DNA of 64,000 nt from the NCBI GenBank assembly GCA_016716275.1, contig JADJWR010000002.1:1054001-1118000 (forward strand), given 5' to 3'. Numbering within the stretch: position 1 is the first letter of the stretch; each line of letters opens with the position of its first letter. This DNA is from Burkholderiales bacterium. Lineage in GTDB: Bacteria > Pseudomonadota > Gammaproteobacteria > Burkholderiales > Burkholderiaceae_F. This document shows, in pieces, positions 51,616 through 62,004 of this stretch. The translations under genes were made by a program, and so were the position numbers. The notes under the pieces are model-generated. The model saw only the letters and a program-made list of their open reading frames with translations, did not search any database and was not told the DNA's origin.

Positions 51616-54600
51616 ATGTCCACTGCCGCTCGCCGCGCGCCGCTGCGCAACGCGATCCCGCCGATCACCTTTCCCGAGGAGCTGCCGGTAAGCGCCCGCC
51701 GCGACGAGATCGCGCGCGCGATCGCCGCGCACCAGGTGGTGATCGTCTGCGGCGAGACCGGCTCGGGCAAGACGACGCAGCTGCCGAAGATCTGCCTCGA
51801 GATCGGCCGCGGCCGGCACGGCCTGATCGGCCACACCCAGCCGCGGCGCATCGCCGCCTCGACCATCGCCCGCCGCATCGCGCAGGAACTGAAGACCGAG
51901 CCGGGCGAGGTGGTCGGCTACAAGGTCCGCTTCACCGACAAGACCCGGCCCGGCGCGTCGATCAAGCTGATGACAGACGGCATCCTGCTCGCCGAGACGC
52001 AGGGCGACCCGCGGCTTGCCGCCTACGACACGATCATCATCGACGAGGCGCACGAGCGCAGCCTCAATATCGACTTCCTGCTCGGCTACGTGAAGCAGCT
52101 GCTGCATGGCGGAAAGGCCGCACGGCCGGACCTGAAGCTGGTCATCACTTCGGCGACGATCGACGCCGAGCGCTTCGCCGGGCACTTCGGCGTCGACGGG
52201 GTGCCGGCGCCGGTCGTCAACGTCTCCGGCAGGCTGTATCCGGTGGAGATCCGCTACCGGCCGGTGCGCGACGCCGACGACGCCGACGACCGCACGCTGA
52301 TGGACGGCATCGTCGAGGCGGTGGACGAGTGCGCGCGAGCCGGCCGCGGCGACGTGCTGGTGTTCCTGCCCGGCGAGCGCGAGATCCGCGAGGCGGCGGA
52401 GGCCTTGCGCAAGCACCACCCCCCGGCCACCGAGATCCTGCCGCTGTACGCGCGGCTGTCGGTCGAGGAGCAGGAGCGCGTGTTCAGGCCCGGCACCTCG
52501 GGCCGGCGGATCGTGCTGGCGACCAACGTCGCCGAGACATCGCTGACGGTGCCGGGCATCCGCTACGTGGTCGACACCGGGCTGGCGCGGGTGAAGCGCT
52601 ACTCATACCGCAACAAGGTCGAGCAGCTGCGCATCGAGCCGATCTCGCAGGCAGCGGCCGACCAGCGCGCCGGCCGCTGCGGCCGCGTCGCCGAAGGGGT
52701 CTGCATCCGCCTGTACGACGAGGCCGGCTTCGCCCAGCGGCCGAAGTTCACCGACCCGGAGATCCTGCGCTCGTCGCTGGCGGCGGTGATCCTGCGCATG
52801 AAGTCGCTGCATCTGGGCGAAGTCGGGCAGTTCCCGTTCGTCGAGCCGCCGCCGGCGCGGGCGATCGCCGATGGCTACCAGCTGCTGGCCGAGCTCGCCG
52901 CGGTCGACGAGTACAACGAACTGACCGACGTCGGCCGCGAACTGGCCCGGCTGCCGGTCGATCCGCGGGTCGGTCGCATGCTGCTGGCGGCGCGCGAGGG
53001 CAACTGCCTGCACGAGGTGCTGGTCATCGCCAGTGCGCTGTCGGTGCAGGACCCGCGCGAGCGGCCGCTGGCGGCGCAGGAGGCGGCCGATGCCGCGCAC
53101 CGCAGGTTCGCCGACCAGCGCTCGGACTTCCTGACCTTCGTGAAGCTTTGGAGCTTGGTGCACGAGAAGTTCGAGCACAGGAAGTCGAACCGCAAGCTCA
53201 CCGACGAGCTGCATCAGGACTTCCTGTCGGCGCGGCGGGTGCGCGAGTGGCGCGACGTGCACGCGCAGCTGGCGACGCTGGCGGCCGAGCTCGGCTGGAA
53301 GCCGAACGCGCCGCTCGATCTCGCGCAGCCGCCGGCCTTCGAGGCGGTGCACCTGGCGCTGCTCACCGGATTGCTCGGCAACGTCGGCACGCGGGTGCTC
53401 GATGCCGACTTCCGAGAACCGCCGTACTCGGGCGCGCGCGGCATCAAGTTCCACGTCTGGCCGGGCTCGCCGCTGGCGAAGAAGGCCGGCCGCTGGCTGA
53501 TGGCGGCCGAGCTGGTCGAAACCTCGCGGCTGTTCGCCCGCACGGTGGCCGGCATCGAGCCGGTGTGGATCGAGAGGGTGGGCAGCCACCTGCTGAAGAA
53601 GTCGTGCAGCGATCCGCACTGGGAGAAGAAGGCCGGGCAGGTGGTCGCGCTGGAGCGCGCCACGCTCTACGGCCTGACCGTCTACCAGCAGCGGCGCGTG
53701 CACTTCGGGACGACCGAGCCGAAGGCGGCGCGCGAGATCTTCATCCGCGCGGCGCTGGTCGACGGCGAGTTCGACACGCGCGCGCCGTTCTTCGCCCACA
53801 ACCAGCGCCTGGTGCGTGAGATCCGCGAGCTCGAGCACAAGACGCGGCGGCCCGACGTGCTGGTCGACGAGGAGCTGATCCACGCCTTCTACGACCGGCT
53901 GGTGCCGGCCGACGTGCACACGGCGGCGCAGTTCGACAAGTGGCGGGCACAGGCGGAGAAAGACAACCCGCGGCTGCTGTTCCTGTCGCGCGACGAACTG
54001 ATGCGGCACGAGGCCGCCGGCGTCACCACGGAGCTTTTCCCGAAGTCGCTCGAGATGGGCGGCGCCGTGATGGCGCTGACCTACCACTTCGAACCCGGCA
54101 GCCCGCGCGACGGGGCGACGCTGGCGGTGCCGCTGTACCTGCTCAACCAGGTCGACGAGGCGCGCTGCGACTGGCTGGTGCCGGGGATGCTGAAGGAAAA
54201 GGCGCAGCTGCTGCTGAAGTCGCTGCCGCAGAAGCTGCGCCGGCACTGCGTGCCGCTGCCCGAGTACGCCGCCGGCTTCGTCGAGCGCTGCGGCGGCAAC
54301 GCCGGACAGGGACGGCTGCTGACCGAGGCGCTGATCGACGACCTGCGCGAGCAGCGGTCGATCGTCGCGCGGTCGGAGGACTTCAAGCGCGAGACGCTGC
54401 CGGCGCACCTGTCGATGAACTTCAAGGTGATCGACGAGCACGGCCGGCAGCTGGCGATGGGCCGCAGCCTGCCGCAGCTGCGTGCCGAACTCGGCGGCCA
54501 GGCGCAGAAGAGCTTCCAGGCGGTGGCCAGCCGCGACGTCAAGGTGGCTCCCGAGCTGCAGCAGCACATCACCGACTGGGACTTCGGCGAACTGCCTGAA

Positions 54601-55428
54601 CTGCTGGAGGTTCGTCGCGACGGGCAGACGATGGCCGGCTTCCCGGCGCTGGTCGACCGAGGCGAAGCCTGCGCGCTGGAGGTCTTCGACGATCCGCGGC
54701 AGGCGCGCGAGCGGCACCGCGAGGGACTGCGCCGGCTGTTCCGCCTGCAGCTGAAGGAGCAGGTGAAGTTCATCGAGAAGTCGCTCGCGCAGCTGCAGAC
54801 CGTCGCGATGCAGGCCGGCACGGTGCCGGCGCTCGCCGCAGCGCTGCCCGGCTTCGAGGCGCTGCGCGCCGAGGTCGTCGACGCGGCGCTGGATCGCACC
54901 GCGCTGGCCGAGCCGTGGCCGACCGACCGGGCCTCCTTTCTCGCCCGGCGCGACGAGGCGCGCGGCAAGCTGGCGCTGATCGCGCAGGAACTCGCCCGGC
55001 TGGTGACGACGATCGTGCAGGAGGCGGCCGCCGCGCAGAAGAAGCTCGCCGGCGCGCGCGCCTTCGCGGCGGCCTGCGCAGACATCGGCGAGCAGCTGGC
55101 GCGGCTCCTCCCGCGCGGCTTCATCGCCGGCACCAGCGCCGCGCAGCTCGCCCACTATCCGCGCTACCTGAAGGCAATCGCGCTGCGGCTGGACAAGCTC
55201 AAGGCCGATCCGGCGCGCGACGCGCAGCGCATGGCCGAGATCGCGATGCTGCATACGCCCTACCTGCGTGAAGTCGCGGCGCGCAAGGGGCAGGCCGATG
55301 CGCGCCTGGAGGAGTTCCGCTGGCTGCTGGAGGAACTGCGGGTGTCGCTGTTCGCCCAGGAACTGCGCACGCCGATGCCGGTGTCGGCCAAGCGGCTGCA
55401 GAAGGTCTGGCAGGCGCTGCGCCGCTAG
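51616..55428 (+). CDS. hrpA: ATP-dependent RNA helicase HrpA (DEAH box)
   Basis: 1270 residues. Helicase motifs in order: I GETGSGKTTQLPK (46-58), Ib QPRRIAA, II DEAH (IIIDEAHERSLNIDFLLGY), III SATI, then V TNVAETSLTVPGI and VI QRAGRCGR. HA2 and OB domains follow, then the long C-terminal HrpA-specific region (DUF3418). HrpA rescues stalled ribosomes and remodels RNA. The frame is open 54 codons upstream but that part precedes the TATAAT, so ATG 51616 (MSTAARRAPLRNAIPP) is the start. Stop is 10 bases from the convergent cyclase gene. Confidence 0.97.
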   Translation: MSTAARRAPLRNAIPPITFPEELPVSARRDEIARAIAAHQVVIVCGETGSGKTTQLPKICLEIGRGRHGLIGHTQPRRIAASTIARRIAQELKTEPGEVVGYKVRFTDKTRPGASIKLMTDGILLAETQGDPRLAAYDTIIIDEAHERSLNIDFLLGYVKQLLHGGKAARPDLKLVITSATIDAERFAGHFGVDGVPAPVVNVSGRLYPVEIRYRPVRDADDADDRTLMDGIVEAVDECARAGRGDVLVFLPGEREIREAAEALRKHHPPATEILPLYARLSVEEQERVFRPGTSGRRIVLATNVAETSLTVPGIRYVVDTGLARVKRYSYRNKVEQLRIEPISQAAADQRAGRCGRVAEGVCIRLYDEAGFAQRPKFTDPEILRSSLAAVILRMKSLHLGEVGQFPFVEPPPARAIADGYQLLAELAAVDEYNELTDVGRELARLPVDPRVGRMLLAAREGNCLHEVLVIASALSVQDPRERPLAAQEAADAAHRRFADQRSDFLTFVKLWSLVHEKFEHRKSNRKLTDELHQDFLSARRVREWRDVHAQLATLAAELGWKPNAPLDLAQPPAFEAVHLALLTGLLGNVGTRVLDADFREPPYSGARGIKFHVWPGSPLAKKAGRWLMAAELVETSRLFARTVAGIEPVWIERVGSHLLKKSCSDPHWEKKAGQVVALERATLYGLTVYQQRRVHFGTTEPKAAREIFIRAALVDGEFDTRAPFFAHNQRLVREIRELEHKTRRPDVLVDEELIHAFYDRLVPADVHTAAQFDKWRAQAEKDNPRLLFLSRDELMRHEAAGVTTELFPKSLEMGGAVMALTYHFEPGSPRDGATLAVPLYLLNQVDEARCDWLVPGMLKEKAQLLLKSLPQKLRRHCVPLPEYAAGFVERCGGNAGQGRLLTEALIDDLREQRSIVARSEDFKRETLPAHLSMNFKVIDEHGRQLAMGRSLPQLRAELGGQAQKSFQAVASRDVKVAPELQQHITDWDFGELPELLEVRRDGQTMAGFPALVDRGEACALEVFDDPRQARERHREGLRRLFRLQLKEQVKFIEKSLAQLQTVAMQAGTVPALAAALPGFEALRAEVVDAALDRTALAEPWPTDRASFLARRDEARGKLALIAQELARLVTTIVQEAAAAQKKLAGARAFAAACADIGEQLARLLPRGFIAGTSAAQLAHYPRYLKAIALRLDKLKADPARDAQRMAEIAMLHTPYLREVAARKGQADARLEEFRWLLEELRVSLFAQELRTPMPVSAKRLQKVWQALRR

Positions 55429-55438
55429 CCGAGCGCGC

Positions 55439-57280
55439 TCAATCGGGCACGCCGGCCTTGCGCAGCCCGGCGTAAAGCACCAGGTCGAAAGGCGGCGGCG
55501 GCGCGCCGGCACCGCGTCCGGCGGCTGCCTCGTGCCAGCGGATCGAGAACGCCGGCTGCAGCCGCATCAGTTCCCCGCGCGCGCGCTGCGCCTGCTGCGC
55601 CTCGCCCTGCAGCGCGTAGGCGGCCGCCAGCACCATGTGGTCGTGCCACTCGGGGCCGAATGCCATGGCGCGCTCGCACGACTCGATCGCTTCCGCATGG
55701 CGGGCGAGCAGAAGCAGCGCCCGGCAGCGGAAGTGCAGCAGCACGCCGCGCCCGGCGCCGGTCGGATTCAGCGCCAGCCCGCGCTCGAACGCGGCCAGTG
55801 CCTGTTCGCCGCGACCCTGGGCCAGGTTGATCTGGCCGCTGAAGGACTGCAGCGGCACCAGGTAGGGATTCAGCAGCAGGCCGCGCTGCGCCGCCTCGGC
55901 GGCGGCCTCCAGCTGGCCGCGGAACAACAGCACGTTGGTCCGCGCGCCCCAGGCGTCGGCGTCGTCGGGGCGCAGCGTCACGGCGCGCAGCGACACCTGG
56001 TCGGCACGTCGCAGCACGGCATCGCGCAGCGCTCCGGGCTCGGTGCGGTCGGCTTCGTAGACCAGCGCGTGGGCGTAGCCGGCCAGCGCCGGGACATGCT
56101 CGGCGTCGAGCGCCAGCGCGTGCTCGAAGCGGGCGCGGACCGCCTCCATCCGCTGCGGATCGCTGGCCTTCTGCAGTTCGTCGGCGGCCGCGAGCGCCAA
56201 TGCGTAGGCGCTCGGCTCGGCACGCTCCGCCGCGACCCGCCTCAGTTCCGCCTGCTGCACGGCGGCGCGCAGCGACTCGGCCAGCTGCCCGACCAGCGCC
56301 AGCGGCGCGGCGTCGCCGGCCGCGTTGGCCTGCAGCCGCGTGCTCCACAGCGAGTTGCCGCTGCCGGTGTCGACCAGGTGGACGGCGGCATCGACCTCGC
56401 CTTCACTGGACTCGATGCGACCGTCGAGCGCGTAGCGCACGTTCAGTTCGCGGCCGAGCTTGCGCAGCTCGTCGCGCTGATCGCCGAACCTCGCCGCGAC
56501 GGCGGGCGCGACGACCTTCAGCCCGGCGAGCTGCGACAAGGCGGCGGTCAGCTGCCGCGTCATCGAGTCGGCCAGCGCCCCGGCCGGCGCCGCATGGGTG
56601 AACGGCAGCACGATGAGCGACGCCACCGCGGCGTCGGTCGTGCGCTGCGGATAGGCGAGCCAGGCGCCGGCGGCCAGCGCAAGCAGGGCGGCGACCGCCG
56701 TCGCCCAGCGCGGCCAGCGGCGGCCGCGCAGGCGGCTGAGCACGGACGGCGGGCCGTCCGGCTCGACGCGGAAGACACGGATCGGCCGGGCGATGTTCTT
56801 CACCTGCTGCTGGCCGGCGTCGACGAAAGTCACGCCCAGGTCGTCGCCCACCTGCCGGCGCACCGTGCCGGAGATGGCGATGCCGCCGGGCGGCGCGATC
56901 GCCTCCAGGCGCGCGGCGACGTTGACGCCGTTGCCGGCGATGTCATGGTCGTCGACCAGGATGTCGCCGAGGTTGATGCCGATCCGGTGATCGATCCGCC
57001 GGTCGGCCGGCAGGCCGCGGTTGCGGGCTGCCATCTCGCGCTGGATCCCGATCGCCGCCTGCAGCGCCGAGCGCGCGCTGGCGAACTCGACCAGCAGTCC
57101 GTCGCCGACCGTGCGCACGATGCGGCCGCCGTGGCGAAGCACGGCCGGATCGGTGACTTCGGCGCGGATCTGCCGCAGCCGCTCGTGCGTGCCGGCCTCG
57201 TCGCGCTCCATCAGCCGGCTGTAGCCGGCGACGTCGGCGATCATCACGGCCGCCAGGCGGCGCGTCGATGACGAAGTCAT
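55439..57280 (-). CDS. Class III adenylate cyclase fused to TPR domain
   Basis: 613 residues. N-terminal cyclase homology domain about 8-175: metal aspartates in MIADVAGYSRLM and VGDGLLVEFASA, NVAARLEAIAPPGGIAIS. A single transmembrane helix near 193-212 (WATAVAALLALAAGAWLAY). Then a TolB-like N-terminal region (ASLIVLPFTHAAPAG... YALDGRIESSEGEV) and tetratricopeptide repeats to the end. The cyclase faces the cytoplasm and the TPR part probably the periplasm. Likely makes cAMP; the regulator is unknown. A domain set common in rhizobia and betaproteobacteria. ATG 57280. Confidence 0.9.
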   Translation of the reverse strand: MTSSSTRRLAAVMIADVAGYSRLMERDEAGTHERLRQIRAEVTDPAVLRHGGRIVRTVGDGLLVEFASARSALQAAIGIQREMAARNRGLPADRRIDHRIGINLGDILVDDHDIAGNGVNVAARLEAIAPPGGIAISGTVRRQVGDDLGVTFVDAGQQQVKNIARPIRVFRVEPDGPPSVLSRLRGRRWPRWATAVAALLALAAGAWLAYPQRTTDAAVASLIVLPFTHAAPAGALADSMTRQLTAALSQLAGLKVVAPAVAARFGDQRDELRKLGRELNVRYALDGRIESSEGEVDAAVHLVDTGSGNSLWSTRLQANAAGDAAPLALVGQLAESLRAAVQQAELRRVAAERAEPSAYALALAAADELQKASDPQRMEAVRARFEHALALDAEHVPALAGYAHALVYEADRTEPGALRDAVLRRADQVSLRAVTLRPDDADAWGARTNVLLFRGQLEAAAEAAQRGLLLNPYLVPLQSFSGQINLAQGRGEQALAAFERGLALNPTGAGRGVLLHFRCRALLLLARHAEAIESCERAMAFGPEWHDHMVLAAAYALQGEAQQAQRARGELMRLQPAFSIRWHEAAAGRGAGAPPPPFDLVLYAGLRKAGVPD

Positions 57281-57419
57281 GGCCTCCCTGTCAGCGAGCG
57301 GTGGCGCCCGGTGCGCGGGCGGGCGGTGCGTCCCCGTCGCCTTGATGTTATGCAGGCGAGTCTAGCGAGCCGCATCGCCGCTGCGTCGGCCGGCCCCGCA
57401 ACTGGGTTAACTTCTCGGC

Positions 57420-57860
57420 ATGGACGAGCAGCGCGGCGCAGCCGGCGCGGAAACGGCGGAACCGACCGGGCGCGTGCGCGAGCACGACTCGCCGCTGGTG
57501 CGTTGGCTGCTGATCGTCGCCGGGTTCGTCTGCGTGGCGCTCGGCGTGATCGGCATCTTCCTGCCGCTGCTGCCGACCACGCCGCTGATGCTGCTGGCGG
57601 CGGCCTGCTTCGCCCGTTCGTCGCGCCGCTTCCACGACTGGCTGCTCGCCAGCCGCACCTTCGGTCCGCTGATCCTCGAGTGGGAACGGCACCGCTCGAT
57701 CCCGCGCCGGACCAAGCTCACCGCGATCGCGCTGATGTCGGCCACCCTCGCGGTTTCGGTCGTCTTCTTCGTCGAGCCGCCGTGGCTGCAGGGGCTGCTG
57801 GCGGCTTTCGGCGTCGCGCTGGCGATCTGGATGTACCGGATCCCGTCGCGCGACGCCTGA
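57420..57860 (+). CDS. YbaN/DUF454 inner-membrane protein
   Basis: 146 residues. After a charged 25-residue start come two to three helices: WLLIVAGFVCVALGVIGIFLPLLPTTPLMLLAA (about 29-60), then ALMSATLAVSVVFFV and LLAAFGVALAIWMY. The central FARSSRRFHDWLLASRTFGPLILEWERHRSIPRRTK is the DUF454 signature. Function not established. Its own short control region lies before it (57281-57419). Convergent with the TPR gene, gap 3 bases. Confidence 0.9.
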   Translation: MDEQRGAAGAETAEPTGRVREHDSPLVRWLLIVAGFVCVALGVIGIFLPLLPTTPLMLLAAACFARSSRRFHDWLLASRTFGPLILEWERHRSIPRRTKLTAIALMSATLAVSVVFFVEPPWLQGLLAAFGVALAIWMYRIPSRDA

Positions 57861-57863
57861 GTG

Positions 57864-58787
57864 TCAGTCGCCGCCGCGCTCGCGCAGGCGGGCGATCCGC
57901 GCCGGTTCGTTGTTCGCCAGCCAGGCGTCCCTCGAAAGCTCTTCGGCGGCGCGCCGGAAGTAGGGCTTCGCCTCGCCCGGTTTGCCGGTCGCCTCGAGAA
58001 GCTCGGCCAGTTCCTCGAACACGTAGCCGTCGGCCTGGCCGGCGGCCGCCCACTCCTGCTCGAGCGCGCGCTGGATGGCCAGCGCCTCGTCGTGGCGGCC
58101 GAGCGAGCGCAGGCAGCGGGCCACCGACCAGCGGGCGATGCGCCCCTGCGGCTGCCGGCCGGTGGCGAGCCAGGCCGACTCTGCCTCGCGAAACACCGTC
58201 AGCGCTTCCGCATAGCGCCCTTCGTCGTGCAGGTTCCATGCGTGGTTGTTCAGCAGCGCCGGCAGCAACGCGCGCGCCTTGGCGTCGGCGGAGCCGCGCG
58301 CCAGCTCGACGCCGCGCCGCGTCCACTCAGCGCCTTCCGGCCCGCCGGCGACGATCGGCACCATGTGCGCCGCATCGACCGCCAGCCCGTCGAGGCCAGC
58401 GGCGCGGGCGACCTCCCAGGCCTCGATGAACAGCGGCCTGGCGCGTGCCTTCTCGCCGACCGAGTTGAAGGTGCGCCCTCGCTCGAGCAGGTAGCGCACG
58501 CGCGGCGCCGCGCCGGCTGCGGCGAGCTGCGGTTCGACCTCGTCGAGCAGCCGGTGCGCCTGCTCGAAGTCGCGGCGCAGGCTGTAGGTGCGCGCGACCT
58601 GGGTCAGCAGTTCCAGCCGCTGGTCGCCGCCGGCTTGCGGCAGCAGGGCGCGGAAGCGCGCTTCGCTGGCCGCCGGATCGCCGTATTCCCAGTAGGAGTC
58701 GATGTCCATGGCGCCGGCCGCTGAAGTGGCGAGTGCAGCGATCGCCGGGGCGGCGAGCCGCCGCAGGCGCCGCATCGCGAAGAGCAT
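57864..58787 (-). CDS. Exported tetratricopeptide-repeat protein
   Basis: 307 residues. Signal peptide RRLRRLAAPAIAALATSAAGAM followed by MDIDSYWEYGDPAASEARFRALLPQ. Helical pairs of TPR type cover the rest (LLTQVARTYSLRRDFEQAHRLL; LLNNHAWNLHDEGRYAEALTVF; LGRHDEALAIQRALEQEW). No catalytic motif; a periplasmic scaffold is likely. A start at the internal ATG (58775) gives a tidier signal peptide. It follows the lipoprotein gene by 16 bases on the same strand and may share its transcript. Confidence 0.78.
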   Translation of the reverse strand: MLFAMRRLRRLAAPAIAALATSAAGAMDIDSYWEYGDPAASEARFRALLPQAGGDQRLELLTQVARTYSLRRDFEQAHRLLDEVEPQLAAAGAAPRVRYLLERGRTFNSVGEKARARPLFIEAWEVARAAGLDGLAVDAAHMVPIVAGGPEGAEWTRRGVELARGSADAKARALLPALLNNHAWNLHDEGRYAEALTVFREAESAWLATGRQPQGRIARWSVARCLRSLGRHDEALAIQRALEQEWAAAGQADGYVFEELAELLEATGKPGEAKPYFRRAAEELSRDAWLANNEPARIARLRERGGD

Positions 58788-58803
58788 CGGCGCCGGCCGC
58801 GCC

Positions 58804-59424
58804 TCAGGTCGACGAGCCGCGGTCGGGCGTGCGCGGCGCGCGTTTCTGCTGCGCCGGGCCCTCCTCGATGTCGAACCTGAATTCGCGGATCAGCTGGCCG
58901 TCGAGATACACCCGCATCGCGTGCGCGCCGATCGGATCGCCGGGCGCGTAGCGCCATTCGTTGGCGACGAAGCCGAGCCGCGTCGGGATGATCCGCTCGG
59001 TGACCGCCGTCTTGCGGTCAGGCGAGATCACGTACACGCCCATCGCCTCGCCCGGACCCCAGGTCGGCGGCGCCACCGGCAGTTCGAACTCCTCGCGCCA
59101 GACCACCGTCGGCTTGTCGGTCTTGAAGACGATGTACCAGCCGTACGGCGCAGAGACGACCGCCGGGAAGCGGTCGGTCTCCAGCAGGATGCGGCGGCCG
59201 TCCTGGTCGGCGCCGAAGACGCCGAACTGCGCCGAGACGACCTCGATCTGCGCCGGCGTGCGCGCGCTCTCCACGCCGATCTGGCTGGCGGAGGAGGGCG
59301 CCGCCGGCTGCTCCTGGGGGGCAGCCACCGTCACCGACGGCGTCGTGCCCTGCGCCGCGCAGCCGAGCAGGGCGCCGGCGAGCGCCGCGGCGGGGAAGAG
59401 ACAACGGAAAGTCTGCCGGCGCAT
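58804..59424 (-). CDS. Lipoprotein of unknown function
   Basis: 206 residues from ATG 59424. MRRQTFRCLFPAAALAGALLGCAAQ is a lipoprotein signal (lipobox ALLGC). The body contains VVSAQFGVFGADQDGRRILLETDRFP, APYGWYIVFKTDKPTVVWREEFELP and KTAVTERIIPTRLGFVANEWRYAPGDPIGAHAMRVYLDGQLIREFRF, a beta-rich domain I do not recognise. The upstream FecR gene reads into this gene in the same frame only because of a 2-base loss (see next gene); the proper start is the ATG at the signal peptide. Confidence 0.78.
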   Translation of the reverse strand: MRRQTFRCLFPAAALAGALLGCAAQGTTPSVTVAAPQEQPAAPSSASQIGVESARTPAQIEVVSAQFGVFGADQDGRRILLETDRFPAVVSAPYGWYIVFKTDKPTVVWREEFELPVAPPTWGPGEAMGVYVISPDRKTAVTERIIPTRLGFVANEWRYAPGDPIGAHAMRVYLDGQLIREFRFDIEEGPAQQKRAPRTPDRGSST

Positions 59425-59552
59425 TTCGAGTGCCTCCACGCAGCAACCGCGCTCGGGTCGAGGCGGTCTGCGGAGGGCACTTGTTAGCACATTTCGCCTG
59501 GCGCCGCTGCGTGGCGACCGCCGTCGCCTCCCGCGCGCCGGCCGACCGGCGT

Positions 59553-61608
59553 TCAGCGGCTGATCTGGCGGTCGATGCCGGAGCGGTCGTTGCCGCGGCG
59601 CTCGCCTTCGTTGGCTCGCGGCGGTGGCGACGGTCGAGCGGCGGGCGGTGCAGCCTGCGCCGGCGCCACCGGCACAGGCGCGGCGGTCACCGGTTCCGCA
59701 GGTCCACCGCGCGGCGACTGGCGGTAGCCCTCGCGCGGCGTCGCGGCTTCGGCGCGGCCGCGCGGTGGCGGCACGTCGACCTGGCGCGGTTTCGGCGCGT
59801 CGATCTGGCGCGGCGCGGCGATCTGGCGCGGCGTCCACGGGCGCCACTTCGCGTTGCCGGGGCGAGGAGCGCGGCACCACCGGTGATTGCGGCGGCGGCT
59901 GCGGGACAGCCTGGCGCGGCGGCGTCCGGACTACCGGCGGCGCGTAGGGACTCGAAGGTAGCTCCGTCGCCTGCGCAGGCGTCCGCGGCGCCATCCGCCG
60001 CGCCTCGCCGCCGGTGGCGGGTCTACCGTCGCCGCCCTGCGTGCCCTCCTGGCGCAGTTGCTGCCGCGGTGCGGCGGGCACCGCCCGCGGCGGTTGCACA
60101 GCGGGCGGCGGTCCACCCGGGCGCGGTGCTTCCAGCACCCGCGCACGTTCGGGCGGCTGCGGCGCTTCGACGGCGCGCGGCAGCGGCGCAGGCGGGCGGA
60201 CCACGGCGCCGGGAGGCTGCAGTGACGGCACGCCGCGCGGCACCACCTGCGGCGCAGGCTGCGCCGCGCCCTCGGCAGCCTGACGACGCTTGGTGTTCGG
60301 CACGTTGGCCGGCGGCTGCGGACGGGCGATGTACTGGCGCCACTCGGACGGCGGCGGGCGCTGGCCGCGATGCACGGGCTCCGGCCGGCCGAAGCGGTCG
60401 CCCGGCACCCAGGTCGAACGATCCGGGTGGCGGTGCACGTACCGCGGCGTCTGCACGATGGTGACCTGGGCGACGTTGGGCACGTGCTGCACGTTGATCA
60501 CGCGCAGATAGCGCGGCGAGTGCCGGTGCGCCGGCACGTAGACCTCGCGCGGCCCGAGCGGAAACCAGCCGACCGGCGCGCCCACGGTGACGCCGATGCC
60601 CGGCGTGCCGAACCAGGCCACCAGCGCCGGCGCGAAGACCGGGCGCACCACGACCACGCCGGGGACCCAGCCCCATGCGCCGCCGACCACTGCCCAGCGA
60701 CCGTAGTGCAGCGGTGCGAAGCCCCACGGCGCCTCGTCGACCCAGGTCCAGCCCCACGGGCTGACCCAGATCCAGCGGCCGAAGCGGTACGGCGCCCAGG
60801 TGGCCGCGACGGCGCGCGGAAACCACACCGGCCCGTAGTCCTCGACCGTCCGCCAGTCGCCATACTGGTCGAGCGACTCGACGCCGGTGGTCTCGCGCGA
60901 CACGTACGCGGCGCTGCGGACCGACTCCTCGCGCGCCTCGCGCGCCGCAACCCACTCGTCGAAGCCGTCGGCGACCGCCGCGGTGATCTCGAAGCTCGTC
61001 AGCGGCGAGGCGGCCAGCTCGCCGCGCTGGCCGCTGCCGACCGTAAAGGTGCTGCGATTGATGCCGATCCGCGCCCGGCCGAAGAACGCGGTCACCTCGG
61101 TCAGGCCTGCCCGTCGGTCGACGTCGATCCGATAGCGGCCGACCTCGTCGAAGGCGATCCGCTCGCGCTGCGTCAGCACCTCGAGTTCGTCGAGCACCTC
61201 GCGGCTGCGCAGGCGCAGCGACACGCTGCCGCGCAGCACCGCGATCTGGATGAACTGGTCGTCGAGCCGGGCGAAGTCGACCGTCGTCTGGTCGTCCAGC
61301 CGCAGGGCGGTGGAGCCGATGCGCACCTCGGCGCGTGCCGCCGCGCCGGTTTCGATGCGCCAGCCGCCGGTCACCGGCCAGTTGAGCAGCGCCTCTTCGC
61401 GGCTGCCGGTGGCCAGATCGACCATCGTCACCGGCCCGGCCAGTAGCGTGACGCTGCCGACGCGCCCCGGCGGATCGGCAGCGTCGGACGCGTCGACCGA
61501 CTGCGCCAGCGCCACAGCGGCGCCGAAGAGGCAGGCGAAGGCCGCGCCGGCCAGGCGCAACGCCAGCCGACACAGGCGCCGGATCATCGGCGAGAACGGG
61601 TCGGCCAT
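59553..61608 (-). pseudogene. FecR/DUF6600 exported protein, frameshifted near its end
   Basis: Signal peptide (MIRRLCRLALRLAGAAFACLFGAAVALAQ), a FecR-like domain about 50-160, and a DUF6600 region with tryptophan-rich repeats (YGPVWFPRAVAATWAPYRFG, WIWVSPWGWTWVDEAPWGF), then a long Pro/Arg/Gln-rich tail. Near 59827-59836 the frame slips. The repeat unit DAPRQI/AAPRQI is broken, and sense returns two bases shifted as RQIAAPRQIDAPKPRQVDVP, ending QISR at 59553. Adding 2 bases there restores a 685-residue protein. Either a 2-base deletion in the genome or a consensus error in GC-rich repeats; only the disordered tail is affected. Confidence 0.75.
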
Positions 61609-61650
61609 CTTGGCGAGGTGCACTGCGGCGAACAGCCAGGGCGGCCCAGG

Positions 61651-62004
61651 CTAGCGGCCGCCGTAGCGATACCCGACCGGCACGAAGTCGCGGTGCCCGT
61701 CGCGCTGGCGGCCCCTGTGATGCTTGCCGGGGCGCGGTACGTGCCGATGAACGACCGGATGGACGAAGACCGGGCGGACCACCACGCGCGGCGGCACGTA
61801 GACCACCGGCGGCGACACGAAGACCGGCGCCGGCACGTATACCGGTGCGACCGGGGCAAACACCGGCACGAAGGGCGCGCCGATGCGCAGGCCGAAGGTC
61901 GGCGTGTCGATGCCGACCGTGATGGCAGTGTGGGCTTGGGCGGCGCCGAGCGGCGCGGCGACGGCGGCTGCGGACAGGGCAATGGCGGCGATGGTGGCTT
62001 TCAT
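61651..62004 (-). CDS. Small exported proline/valine-rich protein
   Basis: 117 residues. Signal peptide MKATIAAIALSAAAVAAPLGAAQA. The mature part is dominated by VP/VFV repeats (VPVFAPVAPVYVPAPVFVSPPVVYVPP) and a basic, histidine-rich end (HVPRPGKHHRGRQRDGHRDF). Resembles the short envelope proteins found near FecR/DUF6600 genes; no enzyme motif. AAGGAGG lies at ideal distance from ATG 62004. Follows the same strand as the FecR gene downstream (42-base gap). Confidence 0.82.
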   Translation of the reverse strand: MKATIAAIALSAAAVAAPLGAAQAHTAITVGIDTPTFGLRIGAPFVPVFAPVAPVYVPAPVFVSPPVVYVPPRVVVRPVFVHPVVHRHVPRPGKHHRGRQRDGHRDFVPVGYRYGGR

